Below are positions 55,436-64,000 of a stretch of DNA of 64,000 nt, one piece after another. The notes under the pieces are model-generated. The model had not been told where the DNA came from, made no database searches, and saw nothing but the letters and a program-made list of their open reading frames with translations. The DNA comes from Sphaerisporangium album (lineage in GTDB: Bacteria > Actinomycetota > Actinomycetes > Streptosporangiales > Streptosporangiaceae). The first letter of the stretch is position 1, and each line of letters starts with the position of its first letter. The stretch covers positions 62,001-126,000 of the forward strand of contig NZ_QOIL01000009.1 in NCBI RefSeq assembly GCF_003323745.1. Reading direction: 5' to 3'. The translations under genes and the position numbers were made by a program.

Positions 55436-56440
55436 TCAGTGGGTGCGGATGGCGCGGAGGCTCTCCTTCAGGGAGGCCAGGGTGGCGAAGATGGCGGTGG
55501 GTTCGTAGCCGCAGTGGGCCATGCAGTTCTCGCACCTCGGGTCGCGGCCCCGCCCGTAGGACTCCCACGCGGTCTCGTCGACCAGTTCCTGGTAGGTCCG
55601 GGCGTACCCGTCCGACATCAGGTAGCACGGCCGCTGCCAGCCGTACAGCGAGTACGACGGGATCGCCCAGGCCGTGCACGGGAAGTCGACCTTGCCTTCG
55701 AGGAAGTCCAGGAAGAGCGGCGAGTGGTTGAACCGCCACCTGCGGCGGTTGCCGCCCGCGAAGGCCTTCCTGAACAGGTCGCGGATCTCCCGGACCCCGA
55801 GGAAGTGCTCCTGGTCGGGAGCCTTCTCGTAGGCGTACGCCGGGGAGATCATCATCTGGTCCACGCGCAGGTCGTCGTTGAGGTAGTTGAGGACGTCGAT
55901 GACGGTCTGCGGAGAGTCGCCGCTGTAGAAGGTCGTGTTGGTGGTGACGCGGAAGCCCCGCCTGCGGCACTCGCGGACGGCGGCGACCGCCTCGTCGAAC
56001 ACACCTTCCTTGCACACGGACGCGTCGTGGCGCTCCCGGAGCCCGTCGATGTGGACCGTCCAGGCGAAGTACCGCGACGGCGTGAACTGGTCGAGCTTCT
56101 TGGGGATGAGCAGCGCGTTGGTGCACAGGTAGACGTACTTCTTACGGGCGACGAGCCGGCGGACGATCTCCGCGATCTGCGGGTGCATGAGCGGTTCCCC
56201 GCCCGCGATGGACACCATCGGCGCGCCGCACTCCTCGATGGCGCCGATGGCCTGCTCGACGGGCATGCGCCGCTTGAGGACGCCGGCGGGGTGCTGGATC
56301 TTGCCGCAGCCCGCGCAGGCCAGGTTGCAGGCGAACAGCGGCTCCAACTCGACCAGCAGTGGGAACTTCTCGCGCCGCCGCAGCTTCTGGCGAAGGATGT
56401 AGCCGCCGACACGAAGGCTCTGACGAACCGGGATCGTCAT
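55436..56440 (-). CDS. hpnH: Adenosyl-hopene synthase (radical SAM), HpnH
   Basis: A 334-residue radical-SAM enzyme that joins 5'-deoxyadenosyl to diploptene, making adenosylhopane. The iron-sulfur cluster motif is C38-x3-C42-x2-C45 (FACNLACAGC), followed by AGGEPL and a C-terminal Cys cluster (CENCMAHCGYEP). Length and order match HpnH. Its ATG overlaps hpnG by four bases. Last gene of the hopanoid operon. Confidence 0.93.
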   Translation of the reverse strand: MTIPVRQSLRVGGYILRQKLRRREKFPLLVELEPLFACNLACAGCGKIQHPAGVLKRRMPVEQAIGAIEECGAPMVSIAGGEPLMHPQIAEIVRRLVARKKYVYLCTNALLIPKKLDQFTPSRYFAWTVHIDGLRERHDASVCKEGVFDEAVAAVRECRRRGFRVTTNTTFYSGDSPQTVIDVLNYLNDDLRVDQMMISPAYAYEKAPDQEHFLGVREIRDLFRKAFAGGNRRRWRFNHSPLFLDFLEGKVDFPCTAWAIPSYSLYGWQRPCYLMSDGYARTYQELVDETAWESYGRGRDPRCENCMAHCGYEPTAIFATLASLKESLRAIRTH

Positions 56441-57102
56441 GACAACCGCACCTCCTCAGGAGGTGAGAACCGGATGGTGTGCTCGGCACGGGACGGCCGA
56501 AGCGCTGGAGCCGTGTTCCGGTGGGGGTCCACTGCGGACGCCCAGCAGGCGAGGGCCGGGGCGACGAGGCCCAGGACGCGGCGGGCGGCGAGGCCCGCGC
56601 GAACTACGGCGAGACCGAGCAGGGGTGTTCCGGGGGCGTCGACGATCACGCGTACCGCCGCCGGCGGACGGCCGCGCGCCGCCTCGGCCAGCGGCCCGGT
56701 CTCCATGTCGACGGCGAGCACCCCGAGGTCGGCCAAGCGGGGGCGCTCGGCTTGCCTGACCACGTGGTCGCAGGTCAGAAGGGGGCCGATGTGGGTACGC
56801 AGACCGTCGCGCGCCAGCTCGCGGGCGAGCTGCGGCGCGGTCGGGCACGGGTACACATGGCCGCCGTAGCGCACCTCGTCCGCCACCACGACGTCGCCCG
56901 GCCGCAGGGACGGATCGACCGCGCCGCCGAACCCGACCACGGCGATGACGTCATACGGGGGCAACATGCGCGCCGCGCGAGCAGCCCGGCGCGGCCCGGC
57001 CCCGGTCCTGATCACGCGCGCGTCGTCCGGCACGGACGCAAGACCGCGCCGGAGAGCCCTCGTCTCGATCCCGAGGGCCGCGCAGATCAGGAGCCGGGTC
57101 AC
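56437..57102 (-). CDS. hpnG: Hopanoid phosphorylase-type protein, HpnG
   Basis: A 221-residue nucleoside-phosphorylase-like protein. It shows the ALGIETRALRRGL start and the late VDMETGPLAEAA segment used in purine phosphorylase folds. In known pathways HpnG removes adenine from adenosylhopane to give ribosylhopane or its phosphate. It lies between shc and hpnH, with four-base overlaps on both sides. Confidence 0.87.
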   Translation of the reverse strand: MTRLLICAALGIETRALRRGLASVPDDARVIRTGAGPRRAARAARMLPPYDVIAVVGFGGAVDPSLRPGDVVVADEVRYGGHVYPCPTAPQLARELARDGLRTHIGPLLTCDHVVRQAERPRLADLGVLAVDMETGPLAEAARGRPPAAVRVIVDAPGTPLLGLAVVRAGLAARRVLGLVAPALACWASAVDPHRNTAPALRPSRAEHTIRFSPPEEVRLS

Positions 57103-59291
57103 GACGCCGCCGTCCCCGCCGTGCCACCATCGCGGACCCCGCCGGGTCCATCGTGGACCCCACCGGACCGATCGCGGACCCCGCCCGATCCATCACGGAC
57201 CCTGCCCGATCCATCGCGGACCCCGCCCGACCCATCACCAACCCCACAGGACCCATCACGGAGTCCGCCCGATTTGTCGCCTTCGCGGAGTTTCCAGATG
57301 CCGTCGCGTGTGCCGGCCTTCGCGGTCGCGTCGCCTCCGGGGGCCCTTCGTGTCCCCGCTCCATCGTGGACCGGCGGCGTCCCTCTCGCGCGGAAACCCG
57401 CCGCCGCGTCGGCCTCGCGGGCGTGGAGGTAGCGGCCCAGGGCGCTGATCGGGAAGATCAGGCGGTAGAGGTGGTAGTTGATGTAGAAGTCGCCGGGGAA
57501 GCCGGTGCCGGTGAAGTACGGTTCGTCCCACGTGCCGTCCGGGCGCTGGTGGTCGACCAGCCACCGCACGCCCCGGTCGACCTCGTCCGAGCGCTCCCCG
57601 GCGGCGAGCAGGGCCAGCAGCCCCCAAGCGGTCTGCGACGCGGTGGACTCCCCGCGCCCGATCCACGCGGGGTCGGTGTACGAGCGCAGGTCCTCGCCCC
57701 ACCCGCCGTCGTCGTTCTGGTGGGCGCGCAGCCAGGCGACGGCCCGCCGCACGCAGGTGCTCTCCGGCCGTACGCCCGCCGCGACCAGGGCGGGGACGAC
57801 GGCCCCGGTGCCGTAGACGTGGTTGGCGCCCCACCGCCCGAACCAGGACCCGTCCGGCTCCTGCGCCTTGAGCAGCCAGATGACGGCCCGCCGCAGCGTC
57901 TCGGACCCGGCGGGCCGCTCGTGGGCGAGCGCCTCGACGACGTGGGCGGTGACGTCGGCGGACGGCGGGTCGATGACGGCGCCGAAGTCGCAGAACGGCA
58001 GCCTGGTGCAGAGCGTGCGGGTGTTGTCGGCGTCGAAGGCCGCGAAGCCGCCGTCGCGCGAGGCCATGCCCTCCATCCAGCGCACGGCGCGGTCGATGGC
58101 CTGCCGCGCGCCGGGCCTGCGGGTGCGGCGGAGCGCGAGGACGACCTCGGCGGTGTCGTCGGTGTCGGGGTAGCCGTCGTTGTGGAACTCGAACGCCCAG
58201 CCGCCGGGCGGCAGGTGGGGACGGCGTACGGCCCAGTCACCGGGGCCTTTGACCTCCTCGCCGACGAGCCAGTCGGCGGCCCTGGCGATGACGGCGTCGT
58301 CGGCGGGCACGCCCGCGTCGAGGAGGGCGTTGACGGCGAGGGCGGTGTCCCACACCGGGGACTGGCACGCCTCCAGCCGGCGCCCCCGCCCGTCCCTGAT
58401 GGTGAACCGGTCGAGCCCTTCGAGGCCCCGGCGCATGACCGGGTGGTCGAGGTGGTATCCGGACAGGTGGAGTGCGATCAGCGAGTACACCCACGGCGGC
58501 TGGATGCCGCCCCAGGAGCCGTCGAGCTCCTGGCGGGCGACGATCCACTCGGCGGCCCGCCGCAGCGCGGCCTCCCGCAGACCGCGGACCGGCCGGCGCT
58601 GGTACCGGTGCAGCAGCCGGTCGAGCCCGCCGAACACCCCGTCCCACCCGAGCCCCCGGCGCCGGGGGACGGGCCGTCCGGTGCGCAGCTCGTCCAGTCC
58701 GAACGGCAGCGGACGCACGGGCCGGTGGGCGCTGACGATCGTGAGCGGGACGATCGTCTGGCGGGCCCAGCACGCCCAGTCGTACACGTTGAGCGGCGCC
58801 CACGACGGCAGGTACATCAGCTCGGGCGGCATCACGGGCAGGTCCTCCCACCGCCACCCGCCGAACAGGGCCAGCCAGATGCGGGTGAAGACGCGGGTCG
58901 CCTCGATCCCGCCGGAGCGCAGGACGTACGCGGCGGCCGCGCGCATGTGCGCCGCGTCCACGGGGTCCCCGGCGAGGCGCAGCGCGACGTAGGCCTCGAC
59001 GGTGGTGGACAGGTCGCCGGGCCCGCCGTGGAAGTTGGCCCAGGTGCCGTCGGCGCGCTGCTCGGAGCGGATCCACCGCGCCGCCTCGGCGGTGTCGTGC
59101 TCGGTGCGGATGCCGAGGAACTCGCGCAGCAGCAGGTCCTCGGCGTCCATGGTCACGTTGGTCTGCAGCTCGCCCTTCCACCAGCCCTGCGGCGAGCGCA
59201 GGCGGATCAGGTGGTCGCAGGCGGCGCCGAGGGCGAGCCCGGCGCTGGAGTCGGGGAGGTGGACGTCGACCGTGGTCAGGTAGGTGGTCAT
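57099..59291 (-). CDS. shc: Squalene-hopene cyclase with repetitive C-terminal tail
   Basis: A 730-residue monotopic membrane-associated cyclase converting squalene to hopene. The catalytic DXDD motif is D376-T-D378-D379 (YPDTDDTAE), and many QW-type repeats (GSWGG, GTWDEP) are visible. A normal SHC ends soon after FPISALGRYL (about residue 622); here about 100 extra residues follow. They are rich in Gly, Asp and Arg, with roughly seven SGGVRDG-like units (residues about 674-722) encoded by a 21-bp DNA repeat. The start overlaps none of its upstream neighbour (1-base gap) but the stop overlaps hpnG by four bases. Confidence 0.92.
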   Translation of the reverse strand: MTTYLTTVDVHLPDSSAGLALGAACDHLIRLRSPQGWWKGELQTNVTMDAEDLLLREFLGIRTEHDTAEAARWIRSEQRADGTWANFHGGPGDLSTTVEAYVALRLAGDPVDAAHMRAAAAYVLRSGGIEATRVFTRIWLALFGGWRWEDLPVMPPELMYLPSWAPLNVYDWACWARQTIVPLTIVSAHRPVRPLPFGLDELRTGRPVPRRRGLGWDGVFGGLDRLLHRYQRRPVRGLREAALRRAAEWIVARQELDGSWGGIQPPWVYSLIALHLSGYHLDHPVMRRGLEGLDRFTIRDGRGRRLEACQSPVWDTALAVNALLDAGVPADDAVIARAADWLVGEEVKGPGDWAVRRPHLPPGGWAFEFHNDGYPDTDDTAEVVLALRRTRRPGARQAIDRAVRWMEGMASRDGGFAAFDADNTRTLCTRLPFCDFGAVIDPPSADVTAHVVEALAHERPAGSETLRRAVIWLLKAQEPDGSWFGRWGANHVYGTGAVVPALVAAGVRPESTCVRRAVAWLRAHQNDDGGWGEDLRSYTDPAWIGRGESTASQTAWGLLALLAAGERSDEVDRGVRWLVDHQRPDGTWDEPYFTGTGFPGDFYINYHLYRLIFPISALGRYLHAREADAAAGFRARGTPPVHDGAGTRRAPGGDATAKAGTRDGIWKLREGDKSGGLRDGSCGVGDGSGGVRDGSGRVRDGSGGVRDRSGGVHDGPGGVRDGGTAGTAAS
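57129..57275 (-). repeat. Seven tandem 21-bp repeats in the 3' end of shc
   Basis: Units begin ATC and contain a GACCC-like core; some are nearly identical and others have diverged. They encode a heptapeptide repeat of the form D-G-S-G-G-V-R. The period is a multiple of three, so unit gain or loss keeps the frame. Confidence 0.85.
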
Positions 59292-59292
59292 G

Positions 59293-60306
59293 TCAGCGGT
59301 CCCGGCCGGTGAGGTAGAGGACGATGTCGAGGAACTCCGCGCGGACGTCGGCGGGCATACCGGCGGTGTCGAGGTGCAGCCCGGCGGCGTCGAGCCGGTG
59401 TTTGGCCTCGGTCTCGGCCCAGGCGCGGCCGCCGGCCTCCTCGACGAGGCGCGCGGCGTCCCGCAGGTCGGGTTCGGGCAGCGGGCCGGGCAGCGCGAGC
59501 AGCCGGGCGAGGCGTTCGCCGGCGGCCGTGCCGCTGGTCAGGGCGGCGACGACGGGCAGGGTCTTCTTGCGGGCGCGCAGGTCGGACAGGACGGGTTTGC
59601 CGGTCGCCTCGGGGCTGCCCCAGATGCCAAGCAGGTCGTCGGCGAGCTGGAAGGCCACCCCGGCCTCCATGCCGAAGGCGGCCAGCGCCGACACCAGCGG
59701 CCCCGGTCCCGCGACGGCCGTGGCGCCGATCGAGCAGGCGCACGCCAGCAGGTCGCCGGTCTTGCGCGCCGACATCCGCAGGCATTCCTCCAGGGTCACG
59801 TCGTCGCGCCGCTCGAACTCCAGGTCCAGCGCCTGCCCGGCGATCAGCCCCCGGGTGGTGCGGCCGAGGGCCCGCGCCGCGTCCACGAAGCCGGGCGTCC
59901 CGGGCTCGACCAGCAGCTCCCCGGCCAGCGCCAGCAGGGCGTCCCCCGCGAGGATCGCCTCGGACCTGCCGAACACCGTCCACGCGGCGGGACGGTGCCT
60001 GCGCACGCGGTCGCCGTCCATGATGTCGTCGTGGAGCAGCGAGAAGGCGTGCACCAGCTCCACCGCCGCGCCCACCACCGCCCCGACGTCCGCGCCGCCG
60101 CGCGCGGCCCGCGCCGAGAGCACGGCCAGCGCGGGACGCAGGGCCTTTCCGCCGTGCGAGACGGGCTGCCCGGCGGCGTCGGCCCAGCCGAGGTGGTAGG
60201 CGGCGACGCGCGCCGTGATCGGGTCCAGCCGCGCGACGGCCTCGCGCATCACCGGGTCGACGAGCCCTCGGGCGGCCTCCACCGCCGCCGGGACGACCGG
60301 GGTCAC
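59293..60306 (-). CDS. Polyprenyl synthetase (class I)
   Basis: A 337-residue trans-prenyltransferase producing farnesyl or longer prenyl diphosphate for squalene synthesis. The first aspartate-rich motif is D93-D94-x2-D97 (LLHDDIMDGD) and the second is DDLLG (D223-D224), together with the conserved GGKALRP. Product length cannot be read reliably. GTG 60306 overlaps the hpnE stop by four bases. Located between hpnE and shc, as in other actinobacterial hopanoid clusters. Confidence 0.9.
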   Translation of the reverse strand: MTPVVPAAVEAARGLVDPVMREAVARLDPITARVAAYHLGWADAAGQPVSHGGKALRPALAVLSARAARGGADVGAVVGAAVELVHAFSLLHDDIMDGDRVRRHRPAAWTVFGRSEAILAGDALLALAGELLVEPGTPGFVDAARALGRTTRGLIAGQALDLEFERRDDVTLEECLRMSARKTGDLLACACSIGATAVAGPGPLVSALAAFGMEAGVAFQLADDLLGIWGSPEATGKPVLSDLRARKKTLPVVAALTSGTAAGERLARLLALPGPLPEPDLRDAARLVEEAGGRAWAETEAKHRLDAAGLHLDTAGMPADVRAEFLDIVLYLTGRDR

Positions 60307-61625
60307 GTGGGGATCCCCTGCCGAAGATGCCGCCTGACGAGGCGTGCCGCCTCCAGTCCGCTGCGCACGGCGCCCTCCATGGTGTCGGGCCAGCCCGTGT
60401 TCGTCCACGCGCCGGCGAGGTACAGGCCGGGCCACCGAGTGGCGGCCCTCGGACGGAGCGCGCCGCTGCCAGGGCTCTGGCGGAAGGTGGCGCGCCGCTC
60501 CTTGGTGACGAAGAAGTCGATGAGCCGCGCCCGCCCGGGGAAGAGCTGTTCGAGCGCGGGGACGAACTCGGCCTGGATCTTGGCGACGGGCAGGTCGATC
60601 CAGCGGCTCGCGGCGGACACCGAGACGGTGAGGTACTGCCCCCGGTCCAGCCCGGCGACGTGGGTCTTGTCGAAGACCCACTGCACGGGCGAGCCGACGA
60701 CGGCGGCGAACGGCAGGGCGGTGACGGGCCGGTCGAAGACCACGTGCACGTTGACGATCGGGCCGGCGCCGAGGCCGCTCCAGCGGTCCCGGTCGGGCGC
60801 GGCGTCGCGCGGGGTGATCCTGGCGGCCTGCTCGTGCGGCGTGGCGACGATGACCGCGGACGCGGCGACCCGCGCGCCGTCCACGACGATCGCGGGGCCG
60901 CGCTCGACGGCCGTGACCTTCGCCGACAGGCGCACCTCGCCGCCGCGCCGCCGGATCGCGGCCAGGGCTCCCGTGCCGTGCAGCACGCCGAGCGGCACGG
61001 CCGGGACGCCGATGTCGGCGGCGTCGGCCCGCCCGAGCAGCGCGGTCTGGAACACCTTCGCCGCGGGCCCGAGGGCCGCCTCTCCGCTGGCGACGTTCAG
61101 CGCCGCCACGGTGAACAGCTCCCACAGCGCCTCGCGGGCGGGGGCGCGCTGGCCGTGCGCGGCCAGCCAGGTGCCGAGGTCGACCCGGTCGAGCGCGGGG
61201 TCGGCGGGGTCGAGCCGGGTCAGGGCGGCGGACGCGCGGACGGCGCGCAGCCGGTCGGCGGGGCTGAGCAGGGCGTACGCGGCGATGGCGGGCATCATGT
61301 GGAAGGGGCCGGGCAGGGCGGCGCGCCGCAGGCGTCCGGACCGTCCCTCCGGGGTGAGGACGCGCACGTCGAACCGGTCCTGCATGCGCACCTGGCCGGG
61401 GCCGGCGATCCTGTCGAGCAGGCCGCGGTACGCCGTGCAGCAGCGCAGGAACACGTGCTGGCCGTTGTCCACGGTCAGGCCGTCGCGCCGGAACGAGTGG
61501 GTGGCGCCGCCGAGCCTCGGGCGGGCCTCGTACAACGTCACCGGCAGGCCCGCCTCGCCGAGCGCGACCGCGGCGGCGATGCCCGCGAGGCCGCCGCCGA
61601 CGATCGCGACGGGCGCGGCGCTCAT
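60303..61625 (-). CDS. hpnE: Hydroxysqualene dehydroxylase, HpnE
   Basis: A 440-residue FAD-dependent amine-oxidase-like enzyme that reduces hydroxysqualene to squalene. The dinucleotide-binding motif VAIVGGGLAGIAAA is at residues 6-19, and the C-terminal FAD-contact motif GLYLAGAWTNTGWPDTMEGA is present. It overlaps hpnD upstream by four bases. Together with hpnC and hpnD it forms the three-step route from prenyl diphosphate to squalene. Confidence 0.92.
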   Translation of the reverse strand: MSAAPVAIVGGGLAGIAAAVALGEAGLPVTLYEARPRLGGATHSFRRDGLTVDNGQHVFLRCCTAYRGLLDRIAGPGQVRMQDRFDVRVLTPEGRSGRLRRAALPGPFHMMPAIAAYALLSPADRLRAVRASAALTRLDPADPALDRVDLGTWLAAHGQRAPAREALWELFTVAALNVASGEAALGPAAKVFQTALLGRADAADIGVPAVPLGVLHGTGALAAIRRRGGEVRLSAKVTAVERGPAIVVDGARVAASAVIVATPHEQAARITPRDAAPDRDRWSGLGAGPIVNVHVVFDRPVTALPFAAVVGSPVQWVFDKTHVAGLDRGQYLTVSVSAASRWIDLPVAKIQAEFVPALEQLFPGRARLIDFFVTKERRATFRQSPGSGALRPRAATRWPGLYLAGAWTNTGWPDTMEGAVRSGLEAARLVRRHLRQGIPT

Positions 61626-62491
61626 CGGCCGGCCCCCGCGAGCGCGCGGGCGGCGACCATCGCCTTCTCCCAGGTGGGCAGGGACGACCTGGCCGACATC
61701 GCCTGCGCGGGCTGGGCCGCGATGCGTTCGAGCAGGCTGCGGTAGATGCCGGCCATCGCCGCGGTGCAGGCGGCGCTGCGCCGGTCGAGCATGGGCAGCA
61801 GCCGCATGCCGCGCTGGTACCACTCGCGTGCGCGTCCGGCCTCGTACCGGATCAGCTTGGCCAGGCGGTGCGGCGGGTCGGTGAACGTCCCGGAGGAGTC
61901 CAGGGTGAGGGTGCAGCCGAAGCGTTCGAGGTCCTCGGCCGGAAGGTAGACGCGGCCGGCCAGCCGGTCCTCGCGCACGTCGCGCAGGATGTTGGTGATC
62001 TGCAGCGCCACGCCCAGGGCGTCGGCGAGCGGCGCGGCGGCCTTCGGGTCCGGCGCTCCGAAGACGCCGAGCGACAGCCGCCCGACCGAGCCGGCGACGC
62101 ACCGGCAGTAGGCGAGCATCTCGTCGAAGCTCTCGTACGCGGCGCCGCGCACGTCCGCGGCGCACCCGTCGATGAGCTCATCGAAGCCGGTGAGCGGGAT
62201 GGGGTAGCGGCGGGCCGCGTCGAGCAGGGCGATGAGGACCAGGTCGTCCGCGCCCGGATCGCGGTCGGGGTGGGGACGCCGGATCGCCGCGCGCGCCTCG
62301 GCGAGGCGGGCCAGCCGTTCGGCGGCGGGGCCGTCGGCGTCGCCGATGTCGTCGATCCTCCGCGCGAAGGCGTACACGGCGCTGAGCGCCCGGCGCTTGG
62401 GGGCGGGCAGCAGGCGGATGCCGTAGGAGAAGTTCCTCGCCTGGGTGCGGACGATGTGCTCGCAGCGGCGGTACGCGAGTGCGACGGTCAC
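61622..62491 (-). CDS. hpnD: Presqualene diphosphate synthase, HpnD
   Basis: A 289-residue squalene/phytoene synthase-family protein. Aspartate-rich motifs are DDIGDA and RDVREDRLAGRVYLP. By family and position it makes presqualene diphosphate from two farnesyl diphosphates. ATG 62491 lies 4 bases after the hpnC stop. Confidence 0.92.
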   Translation of the reverse strand: MTVALAYRRCEHIVRTQARNFSYGIRLLPAPKRRALSAVYAFARRIDDIGDADGPAAERLARLAEARAAIRRPHPDRDPGADDLVLIALLDAARRYPIPLTGFDELIDGCAADVRGAAYESFDEMLAYCRCVAGSVGRLSLGVFGAPDPKAAAPLADALGVALQITNILRDVREDRLAGRVYLPAEDLERFGCTLTLDSSGTFTDPPHRLAKLIRYEAGRAREWYQRGMRLLPMLDRRSAACTAAMAGIYRSLLERIAAQPAQAMSARSSLPTWEKAMVAARALAGAGR

Positions 62492-62495
62492 CCGT

Positions 62496-63368
62496 TCACC
62501 TCCCCTTCGCTAGTAGTCGGAGCCATGACGCCAGCCACCGGCCGCGGCGCGGGCGCACGGCCCGGCCGAGGACGTCGTACGAGGCCCGCTCCAGCGCGGC
62601 GACCGTGGCCAGGCCCCCGGCGACGTAGCCCGCGACGGCCGGGCGCGCGTGCCCGCTGAGGGTCGCCACCAGCGGGCGGCCCTCCTCCAGCAGCCGCGCG
62701 GCCCGTTGCGTCTGCAGGGCCACCACCTGGCGCAGCGCCGGCGACGTCGTGGCGCCCGCCAGCTCCTCCTCGGCGCAGCCGAAGTCGTGCAGGTCCTTGG
62801 CGGGCAGGTAGACGCGGCCCCGCCGATGGTCCTCGCCGACGTCCTGGCAGTGCTCGACGATCTGCAGCGCCGTGCACACCCGGTCGGACGGCGGCAGCCG
62901 CTCGGGGCTCGCCTGGCCGAAGACGTGCAGCACGATGTGCCCTACGGGGTTGGCCGACAGCTCGCAGTAGGCGAGCAGGTCGTCGAAGGTCTCGTAGCGG
63001 ATGACGGTCTGGTCGCGGCGGTTGGCCCTCACCAGCTTCTGGAACGGCTCGGCCGGGATTGCGCACGCCTCGACGGTGGGCGCGAGCTCCTGGACGGCGG
63101 ACAGGCAGGGGGCCGACCCGGCGTACAGGCGGTCGAGGTCGGCGTCGACGAGGTCGAGCAGCCACATCCGATCGCCCGGCTTTGCCTCGTCGCCGATGTC
63201 GTCGACGAAGCGTGCGAATCCGTAGACCGCCAGCAGGTGGTCCCGATACGCGCGCGGCAATAACCGTAAGGCCACCGGAAAATTTTCACCGGTGGCCCTG
63301 AATACGATGCCGTGTTTGCCGTCCTGCCGCGATGACACCGGTACGGAATTTCCGCCGACAGACGCCAC
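62496..63368 (-). CDS. hpnC: Hydroxysqualene synthase, HpnC
   Basis: A 290-residue squalene/phytoene synthase-family protein. ENFPVALRLLPR near the start is typical of HpnC, followed by FVDDIGDEA and QDVGEDHRRGRVYLP. It would convert presqualene diphosphate to hydroxysqualene. The exact start is uncertain (GTG 63368, or TTG 63371 just upstream); neither has a strong ribosome site. It is the first gene of the hopanoid operon. Confidence 0.88.
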   Translation of the reverse strand: MASVGGNSVPVSSRQDGKHGIVFRATGENFPVALRLLPRAYRDHLLAVYGFARFVDDIGDEAKPGDRMWLLDLVDADLDRLYAGSAPCLSAVQELAPTVEACAIPAEPFQKLVRANRRDQTVIRYETFDDLLAYCELSANPVGHIVLHVFGQASPERLPPSDRVCTALQIVEHCQDVGEDHRRGRVYLPAKDLHDFGCAEEELAGATTSPALRQVVALQTQRAARLLEEGRPLVATLSGHARPAVAGYVAGGLATVAALERASYDVLGRAVRPRRGRWLASWLRLLAKGR

Positions 63369-63514
63369 CAAACGACGAATGCCCTGCTCACCGACACCTA
63401 TTGCGCTCCCTCGGCGATAAATTTACGCGTTGCCGGGGCGGCCCCGCGCCGCGGGTAAAGGCGGCCACCGGTCCGGCCCCCGCCGCCTTGGCGAGCATTG
63501 GCGCGATCGCGCTT

Positions 63515-64000
63515 TTACCGATACCGGCCGCCGGAGATGGTCATTTCGACGCGGTCATCGAGGAGCACATGACGAGCCCATCGCCGTATCTCGGGGTCCC
63601 GGGCACGCCGCCCGGCCCGCGCGACGCCGTGCTCGCGCAGGGGCCCGGCGCGCAGCCCCAGGGAGCGGCAGCGGCCGACCAGCGCGGGCAGGGCGCCGAG
63701 CGCCGCCCGCCAGGAGCCGGGGGCGGAGGTGTGGTCGGAGTCGTGCAGCAGGAGCGTGGCGCCGCCCCGCAGGCCGGGCAGCATGGCCGCCAGCACCGAC
63801 GCGGGGCTCGCCGTGGCCGTCCAGTCCCTTCCCCATACCGTCCACAGCACCGGGCGCAGGCCGCGGGCGCGGGCCGCGACCAGCGTCTCGGCGCTGAGCA
63901 CGCCGTAGGGCGGCCGGTACCAGGCGGGACGGACGCCGGTGACCTCGTGGACCAGGTCGCACGCGGCGCCGATCTCCCTGGCCGCCCGGCCGGGACGCAT
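63515..64000 (-). CDS. Polysaccharide deacetylase (NodB-type), 5' end outside the window
   Basis: The visible 161 residues carry the middle and end of a NodB-fold deacetylase: RPPYGVLSAETL, WTVWGRDW and LLLHDSDHTSAPGSW. The N-terminal metal-binding TFDDGP motif is not seen, so the gene begins beyond base 64000; the Met at the edge is probably internal. The enzyme would remove N-acetyl groups from a cell-wall or secreted polysaccharide. It is upstream of hpnC on the same strand with about 145 bases between. Confidence 0.75.
   Translation of the reverse strand: MRPGRAAREIGAACDLVHEVTGVRPAWYRPPYGVLSAETLVAARARGLRPVLWTVWGRDWTATASPASVLAAMLPGLRGGATLLLHDSDHTSAPGSWRAALGALPALVGRCRSLGLRAGPLREHGVARAGRRARDPEIRRWARHVLLDDRVEMTISGGRYR

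Noticed and set aside
57129-57275. 21-bp repeats as a regulatory repeat array
   Set aside because: They lie inside shc in frame and encode a protein repeat, so a coding explanation suffices.
59284-61884. 866-codon plus-strand frame across the hopanoid genes
   Set aside because: Low-complexity shadow of hpnE and the polyprenyl synthase, both of which have diagnostic motifs on the minus strand.

Overview
The window is very GC-rich DNA with GTG and TTG starts, many 1-4 base gene overlaps, numerous Sec-type secreted enzymes and a hopanoid cluster. This points to a filamentous actinomycete, probably Streptosporangiaceae-like (Nonomuraea/Microbispora type); that placement is inference, since no rRNA or marker gene is present. 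I see no tRNA, rRNA, CRISPR array, transposase or phage gene.

Layout. (1) 1-6911: sugar ABC transporter with a frameshifted binding protein, LacI regulator and GH2 beta-mannosidase, preceded by a LacI-type palindrome. (2) 7025-11453: two converging metal-handling units, a YraQ/TIGR03943 membrane pair and a ZnuABC-like importer with a Zur-like box. (3) 11822-22214: secreted or membrane proteins: a metzincin protease with ricin-type repeats, a two-domain amidase whose second half has lost catalytic residues, a PsiE-like protein, a formaldehyde-dehydrogenase-like ADH and an SGNH esterase with a ricin lectin. (4) 22373-30792: a minus-strand glycoside operon (binding protein, two permeases, GH31, GH39-like enzyme) and its LacI regulator, with the same 14-bp palindrome in front of both units. 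(5) 30915-35297: a SnoaL-like protein and a secreted GH95 fucosidase. (6) 36063-40057: a compact four-gene operon (thermostable-hemolysin/GNAT-like protein, AMP-ligase, TauD/TfdA oxygenase, ToxA-like methyltransferase), the best candidate for an undescribed small-molecule pathway. (7) 40183-48396: Ppx/GppA, two tandem GT2 glycosyltransferases, a small HTH protein divergent from an orphan response regulator, an M1 aminopeptidase, a Gfo/Idh/MocA oxidoreductase and a P450. (8) 48589-50712: DNA-alkylation repair block with two methyltransferases, an ECF sigma factor and an Ada-type zinc domain. (9) 50716-54506: a lipoprotein and three consecutive secreted proteins of unknown function, two of which share a motif. 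(10) 54668-63368: an SDR, then the hopanoid operon hpnC-hpnD-hpnE-polyprenyl synthase-shc-hpnG-hpnH. The window ends inside a polysaccharide deacetylase gene.

How the genes work together. The two sugar-import systems with cytoplasmic glycosidases, plus secreted GH95, GH39-like and lectin-bearing enzymes, suggest growth on plant-polymer side chains, each set under a local LacI repressor. The hopanoid operon encodes the route from prenyl diphosphates through presqualene diphosphate, hydroxysqualene and squalene to hopene, and then adenosyl- and ribosylhopane. All functions are read from motifs and family resemblance; no database search was run.
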